A program made the position numbers and the translations under genes. DNA of 64,000 nt from DASPKT01 sp035626475 (lineage in GTDB: Bacteria; Pseudomonadota; Alphaproteobacteria; Azospirillales; Azospirillaceae). Positions 53,446-62,144 of this stretch are shown here, piece by piece; position 1 is the first letter of the stretch; each line of letters begins with the position of its first letter. Location of the stretch: positions 42,768 to 106,767 of the forward strand of contig DASPNP010000065.1 in assembly GCA_035626475.1 (NCBI GenBank), written 5' to 3'. The notes under the pieces were generated by a model that was not told where the DNA came from, made no database searches, and saw nothing but the letters and a program-made list of their open reading frames with translations.

Positions 53446-54810
53446 TCAGGACCCTTTGCCCGCAGGTTTGCCATCCGGCTTCGTCTCGGGCGGCTTGCGG
53501 ATCGCGTCGAGCCGGCTCAGATCCTCCCTGGCCTTGACCAGCCGGGTTATCGCGGCTCCCAGGGCCTTGTCGTCCGTCTCGGACTGCACCTGCCCCTCGA
53601 CCTTGAGTTGCGCCAGATCACCCAGCTTGCCGAGAATGCTCACGCGGCACACCTGGGCAAAGGCGCTGATGTTCACCTTGGCCATCTCGACATAGGCGTT
53701 GTATTCCGCGCTCCGCGCGGCTTCCTCCAGAATTTCCTTTTGCTGGCCGACCGCCTTTTCCGCCTTGTCCTTCGCCAACTTGTAATCCCTGATGTGTGCT
53801 GCGGCCGCCTCGGATATGGGAGGGCTCCGGTCCAGGGCGGTGATGCACGCGACCATCAGCGCATCGGCATTCAGGCTGTTGATGTAGCGGGACTGGATCT
53901 CGCCGATCACATGGCTGTTCTGTGTGTTGGCTGCACCCTTCCCGCCGGCGGCGCTGGCCGTCGCCTCGGCCTGGCTGCGTGCGGTCGCGGTGGCGGTCTC
54001 GTCGAGCGCCTCTTGTGCCAGCTGCGCGTCCCGCTTGGCCTTGTTGAGGTCCCCCAGGGCTTTTGTCTTGGCCTCGGTGAGGGTCCTGATCTCCTCGGCG
54101 TCGGGTGTCGGCTTCGCCTCGGCGGCCTTCAGCTTCGCGGACGCCTCGTCATACAGGGTCTGGTTGGTATCCACCGCCGCCCTTTTGGTGGCGAGGGTGT
54201 TGCGCGCCTCCTGCAGGGCGGCCGCGCTGCCGCCAGGGGGCGCCAGGGCGCCGAACGCCGCTCCGGATGCGGAACTCCCGAGCGTCGCCATATCCTGCCC
54301 GAAATTGCCGGCCACCAGCTCGCTGCTGAGCAGGGTGATCATCGTATCGTCGAACCGGCTCAGCAGGACCGCGTAGGTCGTGTCGGAGATCGCGCCGTTG
54401 GCGTAGGCCTCGCAGGCGCGGTAGAGCCCGTCGCGAAGCAGCTGGATGGTGGCCAGCCGTTGGGTGAGCTGGGCCAGCGCCTCGGCCCGGGAGGCGGACA
54501 GCGCCAGGGCCATCTGAAGATCTCTCGACGTGATCTGCTCGGGCCCCGCCAGTTTGAGGCCGCCGGACCCGCCGAAATCGAACGCGCTCGACGCGATCTT
54601 GGCGACGTCCGGGCTCGGTTCCGCGCAGACGACGTTCGCCGGCGTGTTGCGGCCGGCATCTCTTGAAGGCGCTGGAGAACTCGTCACCAGACGGAGGTCC
54701 GCCGACGTGGCGAGAGCGCTCCCCCCGCCCAGCTTTACGGAATCCAGGAAAGTGCTTCCCTGGCAGCCGGCGAGCGCGGTCGCGCCGATCAGAAGCCAAG
54801 CCGGACGCAT
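53446..54810 (-). CDS. Coiled-coil lipoprotein of unknown function
   Basis: 454 aa from MRPAWLLIGATALAGCQG (lipobox LAGC); a start 33 bases upstream would shift this signal away from the N-terminus. Residues about 205-300 form a long Ala/Lys/Glu coiled coil, and more helices follow to a basic Pro/Lys-rich end. Cys residues in VVCAEPS, YRACEAY, VACITAL and AQVCRV may form disulfides. The composition is slightly less GC-biased than neighbours. It is not recognised. An inverted repeat lies upstream at 54923-54955. Confidence 0.7.
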   Translation of the reverse strand: MRPAWLLIGATALAGCQGSTFLDSVKLGGGSALATSADLRLVTSSPAPSRDAGRNTPANVVCAEPSPDVAKIASSAFDFGGSGGLKLAGPEQITSRDLQMALALSASRAEALAQLTQRLATIQLLRDGLYRACEAYANGAISDTTYAVLLSRFDDTMITLLSSELVAGNFGQDMATLGSSASGAAFGALAPPGGSAAALQEARNTLATKRAAVDTNQTLYDEASAKLKAAEAKPTPDAEEIRTLTEAKTKALGDLNKAKRDAQLAQEALDETATATARSQAEATASAAGGKGAANTQNSHVIGEIQSRYINSLNADALMVACITALDRSPPISEAAAAHIRDYKLAKDKAEKAVGQQKEILEEAARSAEYNAYVEMAKVNISAFAQVCRVSILGKLGDLAQLKVEGQVQSETDDKALGAAITRLVKAREDLSRLDAIRKPPETKPDGKPAGKGS

Positions 54811-54922
54811 GATGGAACGGCGCTGTTGCCCCGGTGCGCGCATCGCTTTTCCTCCCCTTGCCCTGATCGGTGGGTTGTTGTTCCTATCCCTGGCCGTTTA
54901 CGCTCTATTCTGTGAGTTCCAG

Positions 54923-54955
54923 CCGTAGACAACTCTAATGGTTTGTAATCTACGG
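54923..54955. promoter_or_regulatory. Inverted repeat in the lipoprotein-rpmB divergent region
   Basis: CCGTAGA and TCTACGG (7-bp arms, 19 bp apart) within an AT-rich stretch, next to a minus-strand TTGACC. It is a possible operator in the lipoprotein promoter. The rest of the 54811-55149 gap contains the rpmB leader (T-rich with AGGTGG ribosome-binding site). Confidence 0.4.
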
Positions 54956-55149
54956 TCAAATGCGCCTATCGAGGGACCGTCCGCGGTTGTATGCGTCGGA
55001 AGCGGGGCGGTTTCCCCAGGCCGGGGCGTCGGCAAGGCACCCGCGCTTCGGCGCTTGACTCACGCTCCGCCCTCCGGCTATATCGCCGCTTCCCGCCGGG
55101 CGGCTGCGTCCGGCTAGTCTTTTTGCGTCTTTCTTGAAGGTGGACTTCC

Positions 55150-55446
55150 ATGGCCCGCAAGTGCGCCGTGACCGGCAAAGGTCTGCAGTTCGGCAATAAC
55201 GTCAGCCACGCGAACAACAAGAGCCGTCGGCGCTTCCTGCCGAACCTGCAGGAGACCTCTCTGCTCTCCGACGCGCTGGGCACCATGGTCCGCCTGCGCC
55301 TCTCGACCAAGGGCATCCGCACCATCGAGCACAAGGGCGGCCTCGACTCCGCCCTGCTCGACATGAAGGACGCCGAGCTGTCGCTCGAGGCGCGCCGCGT
55401 GAAGAAGCGGATCGCCAAGGTCCTGGCGCGCAAGGAAGCCGCCTGA
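55150..55446 (+). CDS. rpmB: 50S ribosomal protein L28
   Basis: 98 aa, the alphaproteobacterial length. It starts MARKCAVTGKGLQFGNNVSHANNKSRRRFLPNLQ, the universally conserved L28 segment. The C-terminal KKRIAKVLARKEAA extension is typical of Alphaproteobacteria. No rpmG follows. Confidence 0.97.
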   Translation: MARKCAVTGKGLQFGNNVSHANNKSRRRFLPNLQETSLLSDALGTMVRLRLSTKGIRTIEHKGGLDSALLDMKDAELSLEARRVKKRIAKVLARKEAA

Positions 55447-55500
55447 GCTTGAGCCTCTGGGCAGGCGCCTGAGCGCCGCCCGGACAAGCCGCTGTGACGC

Positions 55501-55530
55501 CGGCCCTTCTCCCCCGCGGGAGAGGGGCCG
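55501..55530 (+). terminator. GC-rich hairpin after rpmB
   Basis: CGGCCCTTCTCCC / GGGAGAGGGGCCG forms an imperfect stem with a short loop, followed by GTGGCTTTT. It also belongs to the CCCTCTCCC repeat style. Confidence 0.5.
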
Positions 55531-55594
55531 GTGGCTTTTGCGGGTGGTCACAGTCGGGAACGTCCCTGCTCCCGCCCTGTGAGCCGGAACCCCG

Positions 55595-56389
55595 ATGTCG
55601 CTTTCCCCCGCCGACCTGATATCTTTCCTGAACGCGCTGCCGCCGGAGCTGCTGCTCCTGGCGCAGATGCTGCTGTGCTTCTCCTCGGTGCTGCTGCTGG
55701 CGCGGCTGTTCGGGGCGGTGGGGCTCTACGTCTACGTCGTGCTGGGCGTGATCGCCGCCAATGTCGAGGTGCTGAAGGCCGTCCAGTTCGGCTTCTACGA
55801 CCATCCCGTGGCGATGGGCACCATCCTCTTCGCCTCGACATACCTCGCCACCGACATACTGACCGAGCATTACGGCCGCGCCGCCGCCCGCAAGGGCGTG
55901 TTCATCGGCTTCACCGGCTACCTGCTCTTCACCCTGCTGATGATGGTGACGCTGGGTTTCCGGCCCATGACGGCGGAGCAGGCGGGGGCGGAGATGGCCT
56001 GGGCGCTGCCGATGCAGGACCATCTGCTGGCGCTGTTCACGCCGGCGCCGGCGCTGTTCGCGGCCGGCATGATCGCCTACCTGACCAGCCAGCTCTTCGA
56101 CGTCTGGGTCTACCAGCGCATCCGCGGCGCCACGGGCGACCGGCATCTCTGGCTGCGCAACAACGGCTCCACCATGCTGTCGGCGCTGGTGGACAATGTG
56201 GTCTTCAGCGTGCTCGCCTGGCACGTCTTCTCGCCGAACCCGGTGGACTGGCAGGCGCTGCTCTTCACCTACATCCTCGGCACCTATCTGATGCGGGTGG
56301 TGACGGCGCTGGCCGACACGCCCTTCATGTATCTCTCGCGCAAGGCGCTGGCCCCCCATCTGGGGCAGCGACAGGACGGTCTGGAATGA
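55595..56389 (+). CDS. yhhQ: Queuosine precursor transporter (YhhQ family)
   Basis: 264 aa with six to seven hydrophobic segments. The YhhQ/QPTR signature includes LFASTYLATDILTEHYGR, LTSQLFDVWVYQRIRGATGDRHLWLRNNGSTMLSALVDNVVFSVLAW and the C-terminal GTYLMRVVTALADTPFMYL. It imports queuine or preQ0/preQ1. Its stop overlaps the tgt start (AATGA), so the two form one translational unit for queuosine salvage. Confidence 0.93.
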   Translation: MSLSPADLISFLNALPPELLLLAQMLLCFSSVLLLARLFGAVGLYVYVVLGVIAANVEVLKAVQFGFYDHPVAMGTILFASTYLATDILTEHYGRAAARKGVFIGFTGYLLFTLLMMVTLGFRPMTAEQAGAEMAWALPMQDHLLALFTPAPALFAAGMIAYLTSQLFDVWVYQRIRGATGDRHLWLRNNGSTMLSALVDNVVFSVLAWHVFSPNPVDWQALLFTYILGTYLMRVVTALADTPFMYLSRKALAPHLGQRQDGLE

Positions 56390-57588
56390 GCACCCCTTAC
56401 GCCGGCTTCGGCTTCGAGATCACCCACCGCGACCCGGACAGCCGCGCCCGCTGCGGCCGCCTGACCACGCCGCACGGCACGATCGAGACGCCGAACTTCA
56501 TCTTCTGCGGCACCAAGGCGGCCATCAAGGGCGTGACTCCCCGCCAGATGCGCGAGGCGCGGACGGACATCATCCTGTCCAACACCTACCATCTGATGAT
56601 CCAGCCGGGCGCCGACGTGGTGGCGAAGGCCGGCGGCCTGCACAAGTTCATGGGCTGGGACGGCCCGATGCTGACCGATTCGGGCGGCTTCCAGATCTTC
56701 TCCATGGGCCACGGCTCCATCGCCGACGAGATCAAGGGGCGGCGGACCCAGACCCGCGAGAAGACGCTGCTGAAGATTTCGGAGAAGGGCGCCGAGTTCC
56801 GCAGCTACATGAACGGCGAGAAGCTGTTCCTGAGCCCCGAGGGCTCCATCGACATCCAGCGCAAGCTGGGCGCCGACCTGATCGTGCAGTTCGACGAATG
56901 CACGCCCTTCCATGTCGACCGCAGCTACACCGCCAAGTCCATGGCGCTCAGCCACCGCTGGGGCGACCGCTCCATCGCCGAGTTCGAGCGCGGCGAGCGC
57001 ACCAGCTACAACGGCCTGCCCCAGGCCCTCTACGGCATCATTCAGGGCGGCGTGTACCCCGACCTGCGCCGGGAGAGCGCCGAGTACACCCGCGACCGCG
57101 ACTTCTTCGGCACGGCGGTGGGCGGTTCGCTCGGCGCCCACAAGGACCAGATGACCGAGGTGGTGGGCATGTGCATGCCGCACACCCACCCGGACCGGCC
57201 GGTGCACCTGCTGGGCATCGGCGGCATCGTCGACATCTTCGCCGGCGTGCTTCAGGGCATCGACACCTTCGACTGCGTCTCGCCCACCCGCATCGCGCGC
57301 CACGGCTGGGCGCTGGCGCCGCTGGCCAAGGGCGAGCGCCTGAACCTGCGCAACGCACGGTTCCGCGAGGACCAGGAGCCGATCGATTCGGGGTGCGAGT
57401 GCTACGCCTGCCAGAACTTCAGCCGCTCCTACATCCACCATCTGCTGAAGGCGCAGGAACTGCTGGGGCCGCAGCTGCTCTCCATCCATAACGTCGCCAC
57501 CATGAACCGGCTGATGCGAGACGTCCGCGAGGCGGTGCGCACCAACACGCTGGCCGAGGCGCGGGCGCGCTGGGTGCTAGAGGAGTGA
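56386..57588 (+). CDS. tgt: tRNA-guanine transglycosylase, divergent type
   Basis: 400 aa. Catalytic Asp residues are Asp98 (LTDSGGFQIFSM) and Asp296 (TFDCVSPTR); the zinc site is CECYACQNFSRSYIHH. It replaces G34 of GUN tRNAs with a deazapurine. The base-recognition loop reads GTAVGGSLGAH (242-252) where most bacterial enzymes have GGLAVGE, and the following VSPTRIARHG differs from the usual VLPTRxxRNG. With the adjacent transporter and no queA gene nearby, this may be a queuine-using variant. Confidence 0.92.
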   Translation: MSTPYAGFGFEITHRDPDSRARCGRLTTPHGTIETPNFIFCGTKAAIKGVTPRQMREARTDIILSNTYHLMIQPGADVVAKAGGLHKFMGWDGPMLTDSGGFQIFSMGHGSIADEIKGRRTQTREKTLLKISEKGAEFRSYMNGEKLFLSPEGSIDIQRKLGADLIVQFDECTPFHVDRSYTAKSMALSHRWGDRSIAEFERGERTSYNGLPQALYGIIQGGVYPDLRRESAEYTRDRDFFGTAVGGSLGAHKDQMTEVVGMCMPHTHPDRPVHLLGIGGIVDIFAGVLQGIDTFDCVSPTRIARHGWALAPLAKGERLNLRNARFREDQEPIDSGCECYACQNFSRSYIHHLLKAQELLGPQLLSIHNVATMNRLMRDVREAVRTNTLAEARARWVLEE

Positions 57589-57715
57589 CCTCCCCTTCGG
57601 TGTAGGGCCCGGCACAAATCTGTGCATTCGATAGGGCTATGGCCTAGATTTACCGGTGATCAACCATGCGCCCGCGATGCTGCGGGCCGACCGGTTTCCC
57701 GGAACGCTGGACGCC

Positions 57716-58585
57716 ATGAGCAGCACCGCCCCGATCTCGCCGAAAGCCGGCCTCGCCGCCGTGGTGGACGAGCATCTGCGCTGGCTGGGCCAGTGGCACC
57801 GCGCCGCCTTCTTCCCCGGCTCGGTCCCGGCGCCTTCCATGCCCGCGGCCTTCCTGGCCTGGGTGCAGTCGGCGGCGTCCGGCGACCTGGCCGACCAGCC
57901 CGCCATCGACCGGCTGGTCCATCTGCACGAGCAGATGCACCGCATGGCCAAGCTGGTGCTGATGCGGGTCAACGAGGGCAGCGCTCCCAGCCTGCAGGCC
58001 TACGAGGCGGTGGTCGACAAGTTCGACGAGTTCATGGCCCTGCTGCGCCGGTTCGAGCGCGCCTTCTCGGTCGCCGGCAGCGGCATCGACCCGCTGACCG
58101 GCCTGCGCAACCGCACGGGCCTGGCGGAGGAGCTGGAGCGCGAGCTGAACCGCTTCCGCCGCACCGGCAAGACCTTCTGCATCGCCATGTGCGACCTGGA
58201 CCGCTTCAAGTCGGTCAACGACACCTACGGGCACGAGGCCGGCGACCGGGTGCTGGTCGCCGCCGCCGGCGTGGTGAACCGCGGCATCCGCTCCTTCGAC
58301 GAGGCCTTCCGCCTGGGCGGCGAGGAGATCCTGATCCTGCTGAAGGACGCCACGCTGATGGAGGGCTTCGTGGTGGTGGAGCGGCTGCGCGCCGACCTGG
58401 CCGCCACCCCCATCACCATCCCCGACGGCCGCATCATCCGCGTCACCGCCAGCTTCGGCCTGGCCGAAAGCCACCTCAGCCTCGACGCGGACGCCCTCAT
58501 CGCCCAGGCCGACGCGGCGCTGTACGAGGCCAAGCGCGGCGGGCGGAACCGGGTGGTCCGGGCGGCGCCGGTGGGGGTGGGGTAA
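57716..58585 (+). CDS. Diguanylate cyclase with CZB-like zinc-sensor domain (DgcZ-like)
   Basis: 289 aa from MSSTAPISPK; a GTG at 57656 is an alternative start. The N-terminal region (about 10-118) aligns by eye with the CZB zinc-binding domain of E. coli DgcZ: His20, His71 and His75 correspond to H22, H79 and H83, but the fourth ligand position (C52) is Ala44. The GGDEF domain (about 122-289) has DPLTGL, the inhibitory RSFD (192-195), and an active motif GGEEI (201-205) with Ile for the usual Phe. It is cytoplasmic with no membrane segment. It probably still makes c-di-GMP. Confidence 0.88.
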   Translation: MSSTAPISPKAGLAAVVDEHLRWLGQWHRAAFFPGSVPAPSMPAAFLAWVQSAASGDLADQPAIDRLVHLHEQMHRMAKLVLMRVNEGSAPSLQAYEAVVDKFDEFMALLRRFERAFSVAGSGIDPLTGLRNRTGLAEELERELNRFRRTGKTFCIAMCDLDRFKSVNDTYGHEAGDRVLVAAAGVVNRGIRSFDEAFRLGGEEILILLKDATLMEGFVVVERLRADLAATPITIPDGRIIRVTASFGLAESHLSLDADALIAQADAALYEAKRGGRNRVVRAAPVGVG

Positions 58586-58693
58586 ACTGACCATTGGAGG
58601 TTGATTCCATCCAAGTGTTCTGATTTGCCATTTACTGGTGTGGGGAACGATCATACTATCTTTTCAGTGAAATCTCGGCGGCGGAGCTGTGCG

Positions 58694-59023
58694 ATGGCTG
58701 ATTTTGCGCCTGGCTTTCTCTCTTCCGCTTTTGGCTTTCTTCTGCAGGAACTGCTGTGGTGGTATCGCCTCAGGCAGAGGCTTGCAACCCAAGAATATGA
58801 TCAGCTTGTCCGTTCCAAGTCGTACTGGGTGATCACCCTTCTGATTGCCTTTGGATGTAGAGTATTTGCCATAATTTGGTTCCATGACCGCTTCATGAGC
58901 GTCAGTTTGAGAGATTTCTTTCTATTCGGTGCATCAGTTCCCGTTTTGGTAAAGCAATCTATTGCAGCTGGGTCCGAGAAAATACATCTGGGAAAGAAGG
59001 GCGGTAGTTATCTCGGAGTTTGA
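58694..59023 (+). CDS. Small two-helix membrane protein in the AT-rich island
   Basis: 109 aa from MADFAPGFLSSAFGFLLQELLWWYRLRQRL with GGAG just upstream. Two hydrophobic segments are SYWVITLLIAFGCRVFAIIW (about 55-75) and LRDFFLFGASVPVLVKQ (about 85-100). The codon use is AT-rich, unlike the surrounding genes. It lies 17 bp upstream of the caspase-like gene in the same direction, so they are probably one operon. No known domain is recognised. The start could be one of the earlier in-frame codons back to 58601. Confidence 0.65.
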   Translation: MADFAPGFLSSAFGFLLQELLWWYRLRQRLATQEYDQLVRSKSYWVITLLIAFGCRVFAIIWFHDRFMSVSLRDFFLFGASVPVLVKQSIAAGSEKIHLGKKGGSYLGV

Positions 59024-59040
59024 TCCAGAGGAGGTGAGTT

Positions 59041-60084
59041 ATGAGGGGCAAACTTCCTCTCGTCGGCCTTCTATCTGCAGTATGCGCAGTGGCGATTGTC
59101 ATTGCTTTTGATGCAGATGCGAGAAGGATTATACGCCCAAGGCCTACTTACGAAAGCCCACCTCCGCCCCCGCCGCCGCGTCCCTCTCAAGATGCGCTGG
59201 CAAAGACCTTTCCATTTCTCGGGGTGGGCGCTTTGGGGGCAACCTTGGCGACGCCTAGCGCAGGCGACTTCGCCGCTAGGCATAATGAGGCAGCCAAAGT
59301 AATAATCGACAAAAAAGCCTCTCCCGGGCCGAAGCCGTCGCAAATTGACAGATGGAAGGCAATTGGCGGCGCACTTCTTGCGTCGGAGTTTGTGAAGGGA
59401 AAATTGTCTGAAATTGAAAGACCAGTATATTCTGGATATCTGCAAAGATATGGACTCAGTTCTCTGTCGGTTCCTGTGATCGCTAGAAGTGTCGCTGTAA
59501 TATCGGCCCTTCCGGATAACGATGCCGAGTTCAAATCAATATTCGGTTCAGAGCCAACTTATGCCGATCTTGATGCTCTTGAGAGAGTTAGTCGCAAATT
59601 AGGAGACACCATCCGACCGGAGACATCCTCCTCCGTCGAGCGAGCGCTGTCGGACACGGAAAGCACTATCGTCGTTTTGATTGGTCATAATGATCATGGG
59701 AATTTTGTTTTGCGCTCCGGAGAAAGAAGCCCACTCAAGGATGTTGCAAGCGCGTGTGTGCGTAATGAAAAGATCTGTATATTTGTTGCTTGCAAGTCCA
59801 AAGAGTATGTAGGGAAGAGAGCTTTGAGCCTTAAAGAGGACATCGGCATATCAGATGCGGCTGATCTTGTGAATGCGTTGCGGGAAATTATGAATGTTGA
59901 GCGCGGCAGAGTAAGTTCCTCTGGGAAAATACTTGTCGAAAATCCGGACAGAATACTGTATCGGATGGAAAGAGTAATCTCATCACGAGAGCAGGGGTTT
60001 GCGTTTAAGGCAATCCTGAAAGGGTTTGAGGTTGTTGTGCTGTTTGGGTTGTATGGAGATGACAATGATGAAGATCTAAGATAA
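59041..60084 (+). CDS. Exported or membrane-anchored protein with caspase/CHAT-like signature
   Basis: 347 aa with a strong AGGAGGTGAG ribosome-binding site. The N-terminus is a hydrophobic signal/anchor (7-23), followed by a Pro-rich stretch with seven consecutive Pro (40-46). The region from about 205 has a beta-strand then IGHNDHGNF, with His216, and later ICIFVACKSKEY, with Cys251. The His-Gly and Ala-Cys-x-Ser spacing (35 residues) resembles the catalytic dyad of caspase-fold peptidases such as CHAT and metacaspases. The codon use is AT-rich with many ATA, AGA and TTA. This function is a prediction from motif shape only. Confidence 0.6.
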   Translation: MRGKLPLVGLLSAVCAVAIVIAFDADARRIIRPRPTYESPPPPPPPRPSQDALAKTFPFLGVGALGATLATPSAGDFAARHNEAAKVIIDKKASPGPKPSQIDRWKAIGGALLASEFVKGKLSEIERPVYSGYLQRYGLSSLSVPVIARSVAVISALPDNDAEFKSIFGSEPTYADLDALERVSRKLGDTIRPETSSSVERALSDTESTIVVLIGHNDHGNFVLRSGERSPLKDVASACVRNEKICIFVACKSKEYVGKRALSLKEDIGISDAADLVNALREIMNVERGRVSSSGKILVENPDRILYRMERVISSREQGFAFKAILKGFEVVVLFGLYGDDNDEDLR

Positions 60085-60148
60085 TGGCGACAGATCAGTC
60101 AACCATCAAACCCTGCGTATCCTTGTTCACATACCAAATCACTCCACC

Positions 60149-60970
60149 TCACGGTCTCTCGAACGCCCTGTCATGCCGCAGCGCCGGCACCATCCCCCTT
60201 GCCTCGTCCACCTTGGTGAGATCGAGGTCGACCAGGGTCACGCCCGGCTCCTCGCCGGCGTCTGCCAGGACCTCGCCCCAGGGGCTGACGGCCAGCGCGT
60301 GGCCGAAGGTCCGGCGGTCGGCATCGTGGGTGCCGGTCTGCGCCGGGGCCAGGACGAAGCAGCCGGTCTCGATGGCGCGGGCGCGCAGCAGCACATGCCA
60401 GTGGGCGCGGCCCGTCGGCACGGTGAAGGCGGCGGGGACGGTGATGATGCGGGCGCCGGCCTTGGCCAAGGCCCGGAACAGGTGCGGGAAGCGGACGTCG
60501 TAGCAGACGGTGAGGCCCAGCCCGCCCCAGGGCGTCTCCGCCACGACGGCGCGCTCGCCGGGCCGGTAGGTGGCGCTCTCCCGGTAGCTCTCGCCGCCGG
60601 CCAGGTCCACGTCGAACATGTGGATCTTGTCGTAGCGCGCGACGATGTCGCCCGCCGGGCTGACTACGAAGCAGCGGTTGGCGACGCGGCCGTCCTCCAG
60701 CAGGCAGGCCAGCGAGCCGGTCATGATCCAAGCGCCCGTCTCCGCCGCCAGGTCGCGGAAGAAGGGCACGCCGGGATGCTCGGCCTCCGCCTTGGCGCGC
60801 TCCAGGATGCGCTGCCGGCCGTGCACCATCATGGAGACGTTCTCCGGCAGCACGACCAGCTCGGCGCCTCCGGCCCGCGCCCGGCGCACATGGTCGCCGG
60901 CGATGCGCAGGTTGGGCTCGATCTCCGTCCCGGCATTGACCTGGACGAGGGCGGCGCGCAGCACGCTCAT
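60149..60970 (-). CDS. Nitrilase-superfamily amidohydrolase (Nit-type)
   Basis: 273 aa. The Glu-Lys-Cys triad is Glu43 (VLPENVSM), Lys115 (YDKIHMFDVDL) and Cys156 (LTVCYDVRFPHLFR). The DVDLAGGESYRESATYRPGE segment fits the Nit1/Nit2 branch, which includes deaminated-glutathione amidase and omega-amidase. The start overlaps the grxC stop by 4 bases, and linkage with glutaredoxin suits a role in glutathione repair. Confidence 0.92.
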   Translation of the reverse strand: MSVLRAALVQVNAGTEIEPNLRIAGDHVRRARAGGAELVVLPENVSMMVHGRQRILERAKAEAEHPGVPFFRDLAAETGAWIMTGSLACLLEDGRVANRCFVVSPAGDIVARYDKIHMFDVDLAGGESYRESATYRPGERAVVAETPWGGLGLTVCYDVRFPHLFRALAKAGARIITVPAAFTVPTGRAHWHVLLRARAIETGCFVLAPAQTGTHDADRRTFGHALAVSPWGEVLADAGEEPGVTLVDLDLTKVDEARGMVPALRHDRAFERP

Positions 60971-61230
60971 GCCGCGCCCTTCAGCAGCGGGTCGAGCTTG
61001 CCGGCGCGGTCCAGCGCGTGGATGTCGTCGCTGCCGCCCATCGGCTTGTCGTCGATGAAGATCTGCGGGACGGTGGTGCGGCCGCCGGCGCGCTGCACCA
61101 TCTCCGGCCGGCGGCCGGGCTGGGCGAACACGTCGATCTCCTCGTACGGCACGCCCTTGCTGTCCAGCAGGGTCTTGGCCCGGTGGCAGTAGGGGCAGTA
61201 AGGGCTGGTGTAGATTTCGACCTTCGGCAT
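60967..61230 (-). CDS. grxC: Glutaredoxin 3
   Basis: 87 aa with active site CPYC (residues 12-15), the TVPQIFID cis-Pro and GGSDDIHALDRAGKLDPLL glutathione-binding segment. It is a standard dithiol glutaredoxin. It lies 77 bp downstream of comF and overlaps the nitrilase gene, an arrangement shared across many Alphaproteobacteria. Confidence 0.96.
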   Translation of the reverse strand: MPKVEIYTSPYCPYCHRAKTLLDSKGVPYEEIDVFAQPGRRPEMVQRAGGRTTVPQIFIDDKPMGGSDDIHALDRAGKLDPLLKGAA

Positions 61231-61307
61231 CGGGGCGCTCCGTTTCCGTTCATCCGACTATCGTGGAACAGCCGGCATCCGCCAACCCTCTCGGGCAAGC
61301 GCGCCAT

Positions 61308-62072
61308 TCATAGCTGTTCCGGCTTGATCACGCGGGCCAGCGCCAGCACGTCCACCCGCGCGGCGCCCGCCCGCAGCAGCACCCGCGCGCATTCCTCGGC
61401 CGTGGCGCCGGTCGTGAAGACATCGTCCACCAGCACGATGCGGGCGCCCTCCACCAGGGAAGCGCGCGACGGGCGCACGGCGATGGCGCCCTTGACGTTG
61501 CGCGCCCGGCCCTTGCGGCTGAGCCCGCCCTGGCTGGGCGTGGCGCGCCGACGGGCCAGCAGGTCGGGGATCGCCGGCACGCCGCCGACCTTCTCCACCG
61601 CCTGTGCCAGCAAGGCGGCCTGGTTGTAGCGGCGGCGGAACAGGCGCCAGCGGTGCAGCGGCACCGGCGCCACCAGGTCGGCGTCGCGCAGCAGCTCGGC
61701 CCCGGCGCGGGCCAGCCAGGTGCCGAAGGCCCGCGCGGCGTCGGTCCGGTCGCCGTGCTTGAAGGCCAGCACCAGCTTGCGGCTGGCCTCGTCATAGGCG
61801 AAGACGGCGCGGCAGCGGTTATAGAGCGGCGGGTCGGCGATGCAGGCGCCGCACAGGCTCTCCCCCTCCACCGCATATTCGAAGGGCAGGCCGCAGCGGG
61901 CACAGTGCGGCGGGGCGATGAAGCTCATCCCGGCCCAGCAGGCGCCGCACAGCGCTCCCGCCTTCGCCACGTCGGTCCCGCAGCCCAGGCAGCGCGGCGG
62001 CAGCAGCAGGTCCAGCGCGGCCGTTGCGGCGCGGCTCAGCAGGCCGGGGATGGAGGCGGAAGAGGTCGCCAT
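61308..62072 (-). CDS. comF: ComF-family phosphoribosyltransferase-like protein
   Basis: 254 aa. The N-terminus has two zinc-ribbon pairs (RCLGCGTDV...LCGACWAG and HCARCGLPF...LCGACIAD). The PRTase domain has the PRPP motif ILVDDVFTTGAT and FRRRYNQAALLAQA. ComF proteins act in DNA uptake or recombination in some bacteria, and this role is not established in Alphaproteobacteria. It is the first gene of the comF-grxC-nitrilase operon. Confidence 0.93.
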   Translation of the reverse strand: MATSSASIPGLLSRAATAALDLLLPPRCLGCGTDVAKAGALCGACWAGMSFIAPPHCARCGLPFEYAVEGESLCGACIADPPLYNRCRAVFAYDEASRKLVLAFKHGDRTDAARAFGTWLARAGAELLRDADLVAPVPLHRWRLFRRRYNQAALLAQAVEKVGGVPAIPDLLARRRATPSQGGLSRKGRARNVKGAIAVRPSRASLVEGARIVLVDDVFTTGATAEECARVLLRAGAARVDVLALARVIKPEQL

Positions 62073-62144
62073 GCCGCCAGCCTAGCACGGCCGCCCCGCG
62101 CGAAAAGCCGTTGAGCGCTCCCGGCAATGCTCTATATCGGCGGC

